From Leptolyngbya sp. PLA1 (GTDB lineage: Bacteria > Planctomycetota > Phycisphaerae > Phycisphaerales > UBA1924), in the NCBI GenBank assembly GCA_021405315.1, contig QWIH01000008.1:62001-126000 (forward strand): 64,000 nucleotides of DNA, read 5' to 3'. A program made the position numbers and the translations under genes. A model generated the notes under the pieces. That model ran no database searches. It worked only from the letters and a program-made list of their open reading frames with translations, and was not told where the DNA came from. Of the stretch, positions 24,511 through 35,000 are shown in pieces (position 1 is the stretch's first letter; each line of letters starts with the position of its first letter).

Positions 24511-24975
24511 ATGTCCCGCCCCTTGGTCAAGCTCATCACGCTGCTCCTGCTCGTTGTGCAGGGGGTCGTCTCCTTGGCTCCGGGACGCGTTCTCTGCATC
24601 CACACCGACAGCCGCGGCACCCACGAGCACGGTGCCTTCGCGCACGGCGGCGAGTGCCACTCGCATGACTGTGCCGCCGACGCGGGTCTCCGCCCCCGCG
24701 CCGGCGTCGAGCACGGCCTGGCCCTCGCCGCCCTCCACCCGGACGACCCCTGCGAGTGCCATCTTCACGTGCCGATTCCGGAGCACCAGCAGGTTCCGAG
24801 CGGTTCGATCTTCGACGGCTTGTCCATCAGGGCCGTCGCCCTCCCGGTGACGGTCGTTGCGGCGGGTTGTTGGAGTATCGACGAACCCGAGGCGGTTGCG
24901 GCTCGGTCCTCGCCGCCGGCATTCACCGACTCCGGTCAGGGCCGCGCGCTCAGGGCTACCCGGCTGCGCATCTAG
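24511..24975 (+). CDS. Small exported His/Cys-rich protein of the efflux locus
   Basis: A 154-residue protein with an N-terminal signal-like helix (LVKLITLLLLVVQGVVSLAP). A His/Cys-rich segment (CIHTDSRGTHEHGAFAHGGE, CHSHDCAAD) and CECHLHVPIPEHQQ could bind metals. No family was recognised. It is the first gene upstream of the RND efflux genes on the same strand, about 200 bp before the OMF start, so a periplasmic metal-sensing or metal-buffering role is a reasonable guess. Confidence 0.6.
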   Translation: MSRPLVKLITLLLLVVQGVVSLAPGRVLCIHTDSRGTHEHGAFAHGGECHSHDCAADAGLRPRAGVEHGLALAALHPDDPCECHLHVPIPEHQQVPSGSIFDGLSIRAVALPVTVVAAGCWSIDEPEAVAARSSPPAFTDSGQGRALRATRLRI

Positions 24976-25178
24976 CAGACGCGGCCCGCGCCCTGTCCGG
25001 CTGAACCCGGAGCCGTTGCCTCCCGCATCGGCGCCGTCGGCAGCCCCCGCACACCCTTTCAGGCTTCCGGTGTGCCACGCAGTCACAACAGAGGTTGACC
25101 GGGATCTGTGGGTGCGGTGCGCCCGTGGCCTCTCAACTCGCGCGAGAGATTCGGGGCTCCTCCCTTCGGAGTGTTCTC

Positions 25179-26666
25179 ATGTTCCGACCCAACTGTGGTC
25201 GCATCTGCACGTGGACCGTCCTCCGCGCGATGAGTGCCGCGGCCTCCGGGCTGGCGTTACTCCTCGTCGGCGGGTGCCAGTCATACCAGCGTCGCCCGCC
25301 CGACACAGCAGGACACTACGCCGAGTTCATGAGGCGGTCGCCCGAGAGCCCGGAGGTGAAGGTGTTCGCCGACGCACTCCGGACGCGAGCCACCCCGGCT
25401 CCGGGCGAGACCGAATCGTTCGACCCCTCCGACGGGCTCACCTGCGCGGAGGCCGAGGTCGTCGCGCTCGTCTTCAACGCGGAGCTCAGGCTCGCGAGGT
25501 TGCGTGCGGGAGTCACACTGGCGACCGCGGAGACCGCCGGAGCCTGGGAGGACCCGACGATCGGCGTGGACCTCTCGCGGATCATCCAAGGCACCCCGGA
25601 ACCGTGGAAGGTCTTCTCCAGCGTCGGGCTCACGCTCCCGATCTCGGGGCGGCTGGAGGTGGAGAAGCAGAGAGCCGGCGCCGAGCACGCCGCAGAGCTT
25701 GCGCGAGTTGCTCAGCAGGAGTGGGCCGTGCGAATGGCGGTCCGGCGCGCGTGGTGCGAGTGGTCCTCCGTGCAGGCGCACCTCGCGGTGACACGCGAGT
25801 TCCTCGCGCGCGTTGATCAGGTCCTTGCGCTCGTGGACCGGATGGAGCAGGCCGGCGAGCTGGCAAGGACGGAGGCGAGGCTGTTCCGCATCGAGAGGGC
25901 GACCAACAACCTCGAACTCCGGACGCTGGAATCTCGCGCGAGGCAGGCCGGGCTGCGTCTGCGCCAGCTCATGGGCCTGCCGCCAGACGCCCAAACGGAT
26001 CTCCGGGCCGGCGCCCTCGGGCCGGCTCGCGCATCCGGAACTCCTGGCGCAGGCGTCGGCACCGACGCCGAGACGCTCGCACGCCGAAGCCCCGCCATGC
26101 TCGTTGCGCAGGCGGACTACGAGGCCGCCGAAAGGACGCTCGAACTCGAGATCCGCGGGCAGTATCCGGATCTCCAGATCGGGCCGGGCTACGGGCGGGA
26201 AGACGGCCAGGACCAGGTGCTGCTGGGCCTCTCGGTGCCGATCCCCGTCCTGAACGCGAACCGTCGCGCCATCGCCGAGGCGAGAGCGCAGCGGGAACTG
26301 GCGAGTGCCGCGGTGCAGACTTCGCTGGAGCAGGTGATCGCCGCGGTACGCGCCGCTGAGGTCAACCTCGACGCCGCCGCCAGACAGCGACAGGCGTGGG
26401 AGTCGGAGGTGGTTCCCCTCACGGATGCGCAGTACGACGATGCGACGCAGGTCGCTCGCCTCGGCGAGGTCAACGCGCTGGTCCTCCTCGAAAGCCTCAC
26501 CCGTCGCCAGGAGGCGAAGGTCGGGCTCGTTCAAGCCGCCCGCGACGAGGCCCTCGCCGTCATCGATCTTGAGGAACTGCTCGGCCCCGAACTCCCCGCC
26601 CCCCCGGGGCCGGCCGGGCCGACTCAAGCCCCGCCCGCTCCGGGAGCCACTCCGTCAGCGCGCTGA
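25179..26666 (+). CDS. czcC: RND efflux outer-membrane factor (TolC/CzcC-like lipoprotein)
   Basis: A 495-residue outer-membrane factor. The ATG at 25179 has CGGAG about 8 bases upstream. The signal ends in a lipobox (ALLLVGGCQ). The body has the two-fold OEP repeat with long coiled coils (QEWAVRMAVRRAWCEWSS, ARTEARLFRIERATNNLELR and AIAEARAQRELASAAVQTSL). It forms the channel through which the next two gene products expel metal ions. It is the first gene of the OMF-MFP-RND operon, 50 bp before the fusion protein. Symbol by family only; the metal is not determined. Confidence 0.85.
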   Translation: MFRPNCGRICTWTVLRAMSAAASGLALLLVGGCQSYQRRPPDTAGHYAEFMRRSPESPEVKVFADALRTRATPAPGETESFDPSDGLTCAEAEVVALVFNAELRLARLRAGVTLATAETAGAWEDPTIGVDLSRIIQGTPEPWKVFSSVGLTLPISGRLEVEKQRAGAEHAAELARVAQQEWAVRMAVRRAWCEWSSVQAHLAVTREFLARVDQVLALVDRMEQAGELARTEARLFRIERATNNLELRTLESRARQAGLRLRQLMGLPPDAQTDLRAGALGPARASGTPGAGVGTDAETLARRSPAMLVAQADYEAAERTLELEIRGQYPDLQIGPGYGREDGQDQVLLGLSVPIPVLNANRRAIAEARAQRELASAAVQTSLEQVIAAVRAAEVNLDAAARQRQAWESEVVPLTDAQYDDATQVARLGEVNALVLLESLTRRQEAKVGLVQAARDEALAVIDLEELLGPELPAPPGPAGPTQAPPAPGATPSAR

Positions 26667-26715
26667 CCAATCGCACTCGGTGGACCCCGCCCCCGCAACC
26701 GCACGCGAGAGAACC

Positions 26716-28104
26716 ATGAACGCCTACTCCCGACACCCGTTGCTCGTCGCGACACTCGTCACCATCGCCGCCCTGACCGCAGGTCTCGCCGGGTGCGACC
26801 GCTCACCGCGACCTCCCGCGGCCGACGACCGTCACGACCACGGACAGGAAGAGGGTCCGCCGCCGGCGGCCCAGACCAACCGTGTCGACATCCCCGCGTT
26901 GGTTCGTCAGAACCTCGGTATCACCTTCGCGAAGGTCGAGTCGCGCAACGTGGCACGCACACTCCGCGTCCCGGGCCGCTTCGAGCTGCTCCCCACGGCT
27001 CGCCGCGAGTACCGAACGCCCATGGCCGGACGGGTTGAACTGCTCGTGAGCCAGTATGAGCCCGTGGAGCCCGGCACGCCGCTCTACAGAGTGGATGCCG
27101 CCGCGTGGCGAGACCTGCACGAGCAGATCGCCGCCATGCAGGCCAAGGTTGATTCCATGGGGCCGCTGCGCGAGGCGCACCGGCGCCACGAGCAGAGCCT
27201 CGCCGACAAGGTCGCGCTCTGGCAGGAGCGACTCAAGCAGCTCGAAGAGCTCCGCGGCGCCGGCGGCGGGAGCGCCTCCCAGTTCACGGAGGCCCGCGCC
27301 ACGCTCAACGCCACCCAGGCCGAGCTCGCGGACGTCATGGAGAAGGACGCCGAACTGCAGGCTCAGCAGCGCCAGTGGGAGGCCGAGCTTCGCTCCCTCA
27401 CATCCAGGCACGATCTGCTCGTGCGCGGCAGCAGTTGCGGAGACAGCCATGCAGGGACGGAGCCGGGGAGCGGCTTTACCGTCTGTGCCGTCGCCCCCGG
27501 AGTCGTCGAGACAATCGGCATCACACCCGGAGGCCTCGCCGAGGAGAACGGCCATGTCGTCACCGTCGTCCAGCCCGAGCAGATCCGATTTCGGGCGCGG
27601 GGCTTGCAGTCGGACCTGGGTCTCCTTCGAGACGGTCTGGCCGCAACGATCGCGCCCCCGCAGGGTGGAAGCATCGCCCTCCACGATGTGATGCGAGGAA
27701 GCCTCCAGCTCGGCCTCGCCGCGGACGCGGATGCACGCACCGTCGATCTCATCGTCAATCCTGCGAGCGTGGCGCAGTGGGCCAGGGCGGGGGTCGCGGC
27801 CCATCTTGAGATCGTGCTGGCGGGCGGTGCCGAGGAACTGGCGATCCCGCTCTCAGCTCTGGTCAGGGACGGCACGCAGGCGATTGTCTTCCGACGCGAC
27901 CCTTCCAATCCGGACATGGCCATTCGCATGGTCGCCGACCTGGGGCTCTCCGACGGACGATGGGTCGTGATCGCCAGCGGGGTCAAGGAAGGGGATGAGG
28001 TCGTCCTGGGCGGCAACTACCAGCTCATGCTCGCCACGAGCGGCACCGCCCAGAAGGCCGGGCACTTCCACTCCGACGGCACGTTCCACGAGGAGGGCCA
28101 CTAG
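26716..28104 (+). CDS. czcB: RND efflux periplasmic membrane-fusion protein (CzcB-like)
   Basis: A 462-residue lipoprotein (TAGLAGCDR lipobox) with a His/Asp-rich linker (DDRHDHGQEEG) that may bind metal. HlyD-type organisation follows: the first lipoyl half with TPMAGRVELLVSQYEPVEPG, a coiled-coil hairpin (about 135-235), and the second half VAPGVVETIGITPGG. Beta-barrel and membrane-proximal domains follow. It ends at 28104, 3 bases before the RND gene, so the two are coupled. The reading from 26425 overlaps czcC in another frame and is rejected. Confidence 0.85.
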   Translation: MNAYSRHPLLVATLVTIAALTAGLAGCDRSPRPPAADDRHDHGQEEGPPPAAQTNRVDIPALVRQNLGITFAKVESRNVARTLRVPGRFELLPTARREYRTPMAGRVELLVSQYEPVEPGTPLYRVDAAAWRDLHEQIAAMQAKVDSMGPLREAHRRHEQSLADKVALWQERLKQLEELRGAGGGSASQFTEARATLNATQAELADVMEKDAELQAQQRQWEAELRSLTSRHDLLVRGSSCGDSHAGTEPGSGFTVCAVAPGVVETIGITPGGLAEENGHVVTVVQPEQIRFRARGLQSDLGLLRDGLAATIAPPQGGSIALHDVMRGSLQLGLAADADARTVDLIVNPASVAQWARAGVAAHLEIVLAGGAEELAIPLSALVRDGTQAIVFRRDPSNPDMAIRMVADLGLSDGRWVVIASGVKEGDEVVLGGNYQLMLATSGTAQKAGHFHSDGTFHEEGH

Positions 28105-28107
28105 CTC

Positions 28108-31100
28108 ATGCTCTCCGGACTCATCGCCTTCTCGCTGCGCCACTCGGCGATCGTCGTCGTGCTCGCCGGCCTTGTCCTCGTCCTTGCGGGGTACAAGGCC
28201 AGGGACATGCCGGTGGATGTCTTCCCTGAGCTCAACGCGCCAACCGTCGTCGTCATGACCGAGGCCGGCGGGCTCGCCGCGGACGAGGTGGAGCTCAACG
28301 TTACCTTCCCCATCGAGACCGCCGTCAACGGGCTGCCCGGAACCCGCCGGGTCCGAAGCGCCTCGACGACCAGTCTCTCTATCGTGTGGGTCGAGTTCGA
28401 CTGGGGCACGGACATCTACCGTGCCAGGCAGCTCGTTTCGGAGAGGCTCGGCGCGGTCCGCGAGAATCTCCCCCCGGGAACCCACGCGGAGATCACCCCC
28501 GTCACCAGCATCACGGGCGAGATCATGCTCATGGCCCTCTCGTCCCCGGACGGCTCGGTCAGCCCGCTCGAACTGCGGTCCTTCGCCGAGTTTGAGCTCA
28601 GGAACAAGTTGCTCGCGGTCCCCGGCGTGGCCCAGGTGGTCGCCATCGGGGGCGAGCTGCCCCAGTATCAGATCAACGTCAGGCAGGATGAACTCGCCCT
28701 TTACGGGCTCACGATCTCGGACGTGGTCGAAGCCGCCAGGGGCGCGCACTCGACGGCGAGCGCCGGCTTCGTGCCGAACTGGGAGAATCAGGAACTCCCC
28801 ATACGCCAGGCCGCCCGCGTGACCAGCCCCGAGGACATCAGGAACACGCTGGTGCGATACCACAACGGCGCCGCGGTCACCATCGGACAGGTGGCGGACG
28901 TGCAGTTGGGGCCGGCGCCCAAGCGGGGCACCGCCGCCGATCGCGCCAGGCCGGCGGTCGTCATCAGCGTGCAGAAATCGCCGGGGACCAACACTCTGAG
29001 TCTCACGACGAAGGTCGATGCGGTCCTCGACCAGATCGAGACCGCGATGCCCCAGGGCATGGTGCTCAACCGCGATCCGTTCCGGGCCTCGCGCTTCATC
29101 GCGCGGAGCCTCAACAACGTGGTCCGGGTGCTTGTCGAGGCCAGCGTGGTCGTCGCCGTCATTCTCGTGCTGTTCCTGCTGAACGTCCGGGCCACCATCG
29201 TGACCCTCACGGCCCTCCCCCTGTCCCTCGCCGTCGCACTCCTGCTGCTCTGGGCCGGTGGGCTCTCGATCAATGTCATGACCCTGGGCGGACTCGCCGT
29301 GGCCATCGGCGAACTGGTCGACGACGCCATCATCGACGTGGAGAACGTGCTCCGCCGGCTCAGAGAGAACGCGGCCCTCCCGGCGGACGAGCGACGATCG
29401 TTCGTAGAGGTCATCTCCATCGCGAGCAACGAAATCCGCTCGTCCGTCGTCTTCGCCACGGTCATCATCGGCATGGTCTTCGTGCCCCTGCTGTTCCTAC
29501 GCGGCCTCGAAGGGCGGTTCTTCCAGCCGTTGGGCATCGCGTACATCATCTCCATCATGGCTTCCCTGGTCGTGGCGCTCACCGTCACCCCCGCACTCTG
29601 CAAGTGGATGTTCGCAGGACCCTTCGGCGAGGCCGCCATCGCCGCCAGGGGCAGGCGGGGCCACGACGGGCGCGAGGCCTGGCTCGTCCGCTGGCTGAAG
29701 CGGCACTACGAGCCGGCGCTGCGGGCCGGCGTTCGCAACCGCGGGCTCGTGCTGGCCGGCGCGGGGCTCCTCACCGGCGCCTCGCTCCTGCTGATGTCCA
29801 CGTTCGGAACCTCATTCCTGCCCTCGTTCAGGGAGGGCATCTTCACGGTCTTCCTGATCGCCCCGCCCGGAACCTCGCTCAGCGAGAGCAACCGCCTTGC
29901 CGCGGGTGTCGAGGCCCAGTTCGCGATGATCGAGGGCGTGCAGAGCGTCACACGCCGCACCGGACGCGCCGAGAGGGACGAGCACGCCGAGCCGGTCAGC
30001 AGTTCCGAGATCGAGGTCACCATGAAGCCCGGTGTCGACCAGGGAAAGGTCCGGGACGGCATCGACCGCATCATCGCGAACATCCCCGGCATCACCACAA
30101 TGGTCGGACAGCCGATCGAGCACCGGCTCAGCCACATCCTTTCCGGCACCCCCGCCGCCATCGCGATCAACGTCTTCGGCGAGGATCTCAACGTCCTCCG
30201 ATCCGTCGCGGCGGAGATCGAGGCCGAGATCAAACGCACGCCCGGCACGCGTGATGTCGCGGCCAACCGAGATGTCATGATCACGTCCCTCCCCATCCGC
30301 TACCGCTCTCAGGACCTCGTCGCCGCGGGCCTCTCCCCGGGCGACGCCGCCCGCCAGGTCCAGCAGGCTCTCTACGGCGAAACCGTCGCCGAGGTGAACC
30401 AGGGAGGTCGTCGATTCGAGATGGTCGTCCGTCTCGCCGAGAGCCAGCGCGACCGCATCGACCTGATCATGGACGTCCAGCTCCGCGGCGCCGGCGGCGC
30501 CATCGTCCGCCTGCGCGATGTTGCCGACATCGGCCCCGAGAAGACCAGCAACCTCATCGCCCGAGAGAACGCCCAGCGCAAGGCCGTGATCAGCACCAAC
30601 GTCGCCGACGGGTACAACCTCGGGCAACTGGTTGCCGCAGTGCGGGAGAGGGTCGACCCCATCGTCCGCAAGCACGGCTGCACCGTCCACTACGGCGGGC
30701 AGTTCGAGGCCCAGCAGTCCGCCAGCCGCACCATCTACGTCATGGGCGCGGGCGTCGCCGTGTTCATGTTCCTCCTCCTCCAGCTCTCCACCGGAAAGAG
30801 CCGCGTCGCCCTCCTCGTCATGCTCAACCTGCCCCTCGCGCTCATCGGCGGCATCGCCGCCATCTATCTCACCGAGAGCCCCTCGCTTGTTGAGAACACG
30901 CTCGCACTCTTCGGTCTTTCCTCCCATCGCTACATCGCGCCCGTCATCTCCATCGCCAGCATGGTCGGGTTCGTGACCCTCTTCGGCATCGCGGTCCGAA
31001 ACGGCATCCTCCTCGTCAACCACTACGACCACCTCCAGAAGCGAGAGAACGTTCCGCTCCCCGACTCGATCATCCGGGGCTCCATGGAGAGGCTGGTCCC

Positions 31101-31362
31101 CATCCTCATGACCGCGCTCACCGCCGCACTCGGGCTCATCCCGCTCGCGCTCGCCAGGGGCAACCCCGGAAGCGAACTGCTCGCGCCGTTGGCTGTTGTG
31201 GTGCTCGGCGGGCTGATCTCGTCCACCATGCTCAATCTGTTCGTCGTCCCGGCGGGCTACGCGCTCGCCTTCGGCGAACGGCCGGCACGCGCCGGCCGTC
31301 CCGGTCCGCTCCGCCGTCTGCTCGGTCGCACCATCGGTCGCATCTCCGCCCGCAATCCCTAA
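28108..31362 (+). CDS. czcA: Heavy-metal RND efflux pump, inner-membrane subunit (CzcA/CusA family)
   Basis: A 1084-residue proton-driven antiporter with the RND layout: TM1, a large periplasmic loop, TM2-6, and the repeat. It begins with the family's RDMPVDVFPELNAPTVVV. The proton-relay segment of TM4 is AIGELVDDAIIDVENVLRRL, with the D-D/E residues of metal-type (HME) pumps. The full length matches the family. It works with the two upstream gene products. Divalent (Zn/Co/Cd) versus monovalent (Cu/Ag) cannot be settled from sequence by eye. Confidence 0.93.
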   Translation: MLSGLIAFSLRHSAIVVVLAGLVLVLAGYKARDMPVDVFPELNAPTVVVMTEAGGLAADEVELNVTFPIETAVNGLPGTRRVRSASTTSLSIVWVEFDWGTDIYRARQLVSERLGAVRENLPPGTHAEITPVTSITGEIMLMALSSPDGSVSPLELRSFAEFELRNKLLAVPGVAQVVAIGGELPQYQINVRQDELALYGLTISDVVEAARGAHSTASAGFVPNWENQELPIRQAARVTSPEDIRNTLVRYHNGAAVTIGQVADVQLGPAPKRGTAADRARPAVVISVQKSPGTNTLSLTTKVDAVLDQIETAMPQGMVLNRDPFRASRFIARSLNNVVRVLVEASVVVAVILVLFLLNVRATIVTLTALPLSLAVALLLLWAGGLSINVMTLGGLAVAIGELVDDAIIDVENVLRRLRENAALPADERRSFVEVISIASNEIRSSVVFATVIIGMVFVPLLFLRGLEGRFFQPLGIAYIISIMASLVVALTVTPALCKWMFAGPFGEAAIAARGRRGHDGREAWLVRWLKRHYEPALRAGVRNRGLVLAGAGLLTGASLLLMSTFGTSFLPSFREGIFTVFLIAPPGTSLSESNRLAAGVEAQFAMIEGVQSVTRRTGRAERDEHAEPVSSSEIEVTMKPGVDQGKVRDGIDRIIANIPGITTMVGQPIEHRLSHILSGTPAAIAINVFGEDLNVLRSVAAEIEAEIKRTPGTRDVAANRDVMITSLPIRYRSQDLVAAGLSPGDAARQVQQALYGETVAEVNQGGRRFEMVVRLAESQRDRIDLIMDVQLRGAGGAIVRLRDVADIGPEKTSNLIARENAQRKAVISTNVADGYNLGQLVAAVRERVDPIVRKHGCTVHYGGQFEAQQSASRTIYVMGAGVAVFMFLLLQLSTGKSRVALLVMLNLPLALIGGIAAIYLTESPSLVENTLALFGLSSHRYIAPVISIASMVGFVTLFGIAVRNGILLVNHYDHLQKRENVPLPDSIIRGSMERLVPILMTALTAALGLIPLALARGNPGSELLAPLAVVVLGGLISSTMLNLFVVPAGYALAFGERPARAGRPGPLRRLLGRTIGRISARNP

Positions 31363-31363
31363 C

Positions 31364-31370
31364 AGGAGGT
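31364..31370 (+). promoter_or_regulatory. Strong ribosome-binding site that decides a TTG start
   Basis: AGGAGGT lies 6 bases before the TTG at 31377 and directly after the czcA stop. It supports a TTG start for the following lipoprotein, which has no better ATG. Confidence 0.75.
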
Positions 31371-31376
31371 TCCAAG

Positions 31377-31889
31377 TTGAATACCGCCCGCACCGCCATC
31401 CTCGTTGCCGCACTCCCGCTCCTCGCCACCGTTTTTCCCATGGGCGCCTGCGAACGGAAGACCCCGCCCGCTCCCCAACAGCCCGCTGGGAGCGGAAATC
31501 ACGCCCAGACCACGGGCACCCCCGCGGGCCAGGGCGACCCCCACGAGCACGCCGACGGCAAGGGGCACGGCGCGACCACCCAGCTTGGCGAGAAGTCCAA
31601 CGCGGGTTGGACCGTCAAGGCCTCACGCGACGGCGAGATCGCTCCGGGCAAGGAGGCTGCCATCGACGCCTGGATCACGGGCGACGCCGCGAAGATCGCC
31701 GCTGTCAGGTTCTGGATCGGCACCCAGGACGCCAAGGGCTCCGTCAAGGCCAGAGCCGAGATCGAAACCGACAACTGGCACACCCACGTTGAGGTCCCCG
31801 GCCCCTTGCCCGCGGGCAGCAAGCTCTGGATCGAGATCGAGTCGGACAAGGGCGAGAAGACCCTCGTTGACTTCGATCTCAAGCTCTAG
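31377..31889 (+). CDS. Small lipoprotein closing the efflux operon
   Basis: A 170-residue protein from a TTG start. The signal ends at a lipobox (FPMGACERK), followed by a His/Gly-rich linker (DPHEHADGKGHG) and a beta-rich domain (GWTVKASRDGEIAPGKEAAI, AAVRFWIGTQ, WHTHVEVPGPLPAGSKLWIE) with an immunoglobulin-like pattern. Proteins of this kind often close CzcCBA operons in planctomycetes. A periplasmic metal chaperone is possible but unproven. Confidence 0.75.
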   Translation: MNTARTAILVAALPLLATVFPMGACERKTPPAPQQPAGSGNHAQTTGTPAGQGDPHEHADGKGHGATTQLGEKSNAGWTVKASRDGEIAPGKEAAIDAWITGDAAKIAAVRFWIGTQDAKGSVKARAEIETDNWHTHVEVPGPLPAGSKLWIEIESDKGEKTLVDFDLKL

Positions 31890-31941
31890 GCCGCCGGACC
31901 CTGAGGCGAACCCCTCAGCGACGTCCTGCCTCTGCGCACTC

Positions 31942-31965
31942 CCGCGAGCCGCCGCCAACTCGCGG
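31942..31965. terminator. Possible bidirectional terminator hairpin
   Basis: CCGCGAG (31942-31948) pairs with CTCGCGG (31959-31965) between convergent genes. No U-run follows on either strand, so it is only a candidate. Confidence 0.35.
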
Positions 31966-32023
31966 CGGGCGTTCGCCGCGCCGCCCGGCCGCCCGCACCG
32001 CGATCAGGCCGTCCTCATGAGAT

Positions 32024-35000
32024 TCAGGGCGCCTTCGCGTCGGTGGGGGCGGGAGCCGCCTCCGCGGGCTGCTCCTTCTTCGACGCCGGCTTGCCCTCCC
32101 CCAGGTGCCGGACGAGGAAGTCCTCGTACTTGCGGTAGCGGCCGATGGTCTTGACGTCGCCGTCGAGCCCGTGGCCTCCCGTCGGATCGATGAAGAGCTC
32201 GACGTTGACCTCCTTGTTCGCCTTCAGGAGCTCGCGATAGACCCGGACCGTGTCCTGGTAGAGAACGTTCGAGTCCTCCACGCCGTGGATGAGCAGCAGC
32301 TTTCCCTTCAGGTTCTTCGCGAGCGGCAGAAGCGAGTACTTCTCGAGGTCGGTCTTACCCGGCTCGTTCGCGCCGATCGTCCCCGTGGAGTACCAGGAGT
32401 TGTAGTTGTGCCACTCGGTGGGGCCCGCGCCCGCAAGGCCCACCGCAAAGACGTCCGGCTCCGTGTACATCACCATCTGCGTCTGAAAGCCGCCGAAGGA
32501 CCAGCCGTGAAGTGCGAGCTTCTTCTCGTCAACGCCCTGGTGCTTCACGAACCACTTCGCGCCATCGACGAGGTCCTCGGTCTGGGGCTTCCCGACCTGC
32601 TCAAAGTTCGCCTTCTCGAACACCGCGCCGTACCCGGAAGCGCCGCGGGGGTCGATGGTGGCCGTGACCCAGCCGTGGTTCTCCGTCATGTACCGGGCAA
32701 AGAAGTAGGAAGGGGCCGCGAACGCTCCCCGGGTCGCCATCTTTCGCTCGCCCAGCGGACCCCCGTAGACATAGATGAGCAGCGGGCGTTTGTCGTCCGG
32801 CGACCAGTCCGCGGGCTTGAACATGTGCCCGTGAATGGTCTGGCCGTGGCGGTTCTCGTAGGTGAAATACTCGGGGGCAGCCGTCGTGAGCGCCCGGGCT
32901 TCCTTCGGATGCGAGTCGGTGAGCTTCCGGGGCGTTGAGGCCTCTCCCGGCGTCGTCAGGTAAAACTCGCCCGGCGATCCGAAGTCCGCATGTATCGAAG
33001 CGACCAGTGACCCATCTTCACGCACCGCCACGTCGCTGTGAACTCCCGCCGCCCCCGTGAGCCGGGTCACGGCCAGCGTGTTGAGGTCGATGCGGCAGAC
33101 CTGCTCCTGGTTCGGGTCGCCCTCCGTGGTCGTCGCGAAGAGCGACGTGTTGTCGCGGGTGATGTGGAAGGGGTACAACTCGTACTGCCCGGACGTCACC
33201 TGCGTGAGCTGCTCGTACCGCGGGTCGAGCAGGTGCAACTGGCGGAACCCGGAAAGCTCCGTGATGAACACCATGCGCCGGCTGTCCGGAAGGTAGAGCG
33301 GCCTCACCATGCCCGGGGTGTTCGGCCCCCCCGCGTGCAGGAACTGGTACACCACCCGCGCGTTCTCGATCTTGAACTCCGGCTCCTTTTCCGTCTCTTC
33401 GGCCTTCTTGTCGCCGGGCTGGGCCGCTGCCTCCGGCTTGGCGTCGGTCTTCGCCTCCGGCCCCTGATCCGCGTCCTTCTTCTCCTTCTTCTCCTTCTTG
33501 TCCTCGACCTTGAAGCCGGCCTCCAGAATCTTCATGACGCCCTGCTGCTGGTCGTACGCGGCAAACGCGATGCGGGAGGAATCAGGAGACCACTCCGGCA
33601 CGCGCATCACGTCCCGCGGGCCGCCGACCTTTCGCGTAAAGACACGCTCGAGCTTCCCCTCCTCCGTCGCGTGCCCCTTCAGGTCGTAGAGATAGACGCT
33701 CGAGAACGACTCCGGCCACGGATCGTCCGGCATGTGCCGGCGGACTTCCTGCGCACGGGCGAAGCGGTCCCGATAGTTCACGATCGTGACGCGCGCCGCA
33801 CGGTCGTTCGTGGTCTGCCCCCGGGACGCCAGGAACACAAGCCGCTTCATGTCCGGGCTGAGCCGGTACCCCACCATCCGCTCTCCGTCCTTCAACTCCG
33901 GGTCGAGCTGAACGATCTGGTGCTCTCCGAACGTGACCCGGATCAGCGCGCCGTCGCGGAGATACGTGTACCCCGAGCCGTCGGGAAGATACTGCACGTC
34001 CGACTCGCGCTCACGCGTCCGGGTCAGCCGCGTCAGGTCGCCCCGATACGGCGTCGCAACCTCCAGAGTCGTCTTCGCACGCTTCGGCTTCTTCTCCGCG
34101 ATCTTCTCTTCCGCCGCAGGCTGGGCGGCGTTCTTCTCTCCCGCGCCCGCGACCGCCCCATCTCCCGACACAGGGGTCACCCCGGCGCCATCCGCCCCGG
34201 GGGTGCCTTCGCCTTCGGGCTTCGCAAGAGGCTCCTCCTTCCCCGCGGCCTGCTCGGGACGGGCCAGCGGCGCGTCCCACTTGGTGAGGTCGATCGTGAG
34301 GCGGTACACGTCCCCCCCGGACTGGACCAGCAACTCGTGGGACTTGGGAGACCACTCGATCGTCGACACGCCGTCGTACCGCGGGGCCGGGTCCTTCACC
34401 GGTTTCCCGTCCTTCTCGTCGTTGATGTCCGCGTCATCCGGGAGAACGACGTCCGCGAGGAACAGCCGTTCACCCAGCGCACCGAGCACGCCGCGGGGCT
34501 CTCCCTCCGGCGGTGGCTCGGGCGGCGTGCGCGTGAGGGAGGCCGTGAGCTCCTGCGCGGGCTCCGTGAGCTTCAACTGGATCCGGAGCCCCGCGCCCTC
34601 GGCGGCGAGCTCCACCGAGCCCTTGACCTTCAGCGCTTTGTCATCGATCGTCGCCCGGCCTGAACCCTTCGATTCGTCAAGATCGACCTCCGAGAGCCCA
34701 AGGGTGGCCAGCCCGATGCGCAGCGAGCCCCCGAACGCTCCCTTGTCGTCCTCCGAGAGCATCAGCACGATCTCGCCCGCCAGCGGCACGTCGCCCTGGG
34801 CGGCCGCGCCCTTCCAGGTGTCCACGAGCAGGCCGTCGTTCCACCCCTGCACGCGATACTGCTCGCGCGCCAGCCGGTTGCCCCCGTAGCCGGCCTTCCG
34901 GGCCTTCTTCTCGCGGTCCTCCCGCACCTTGCGAGCCTCTTCCTGGAACTCGGCGAAGCGGCTGACGCAGGTGATCCGTCTCACGGCGTTGGTGGTCGTG

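Noticed and set aside
23392-25086. 564-residue reading for the Ca2+/Na+ antiporter
   Set aside because: The first 241 residues are antisense to the His-rich gene and its promoter region; the antiporter family starts at the ATG at 24363.
29812-31413. 533-residue minus frame opposite czcA
   Set aside because: Gly/Asp/Glu-rich antisense reading of the RND pump; no start signal or domain.
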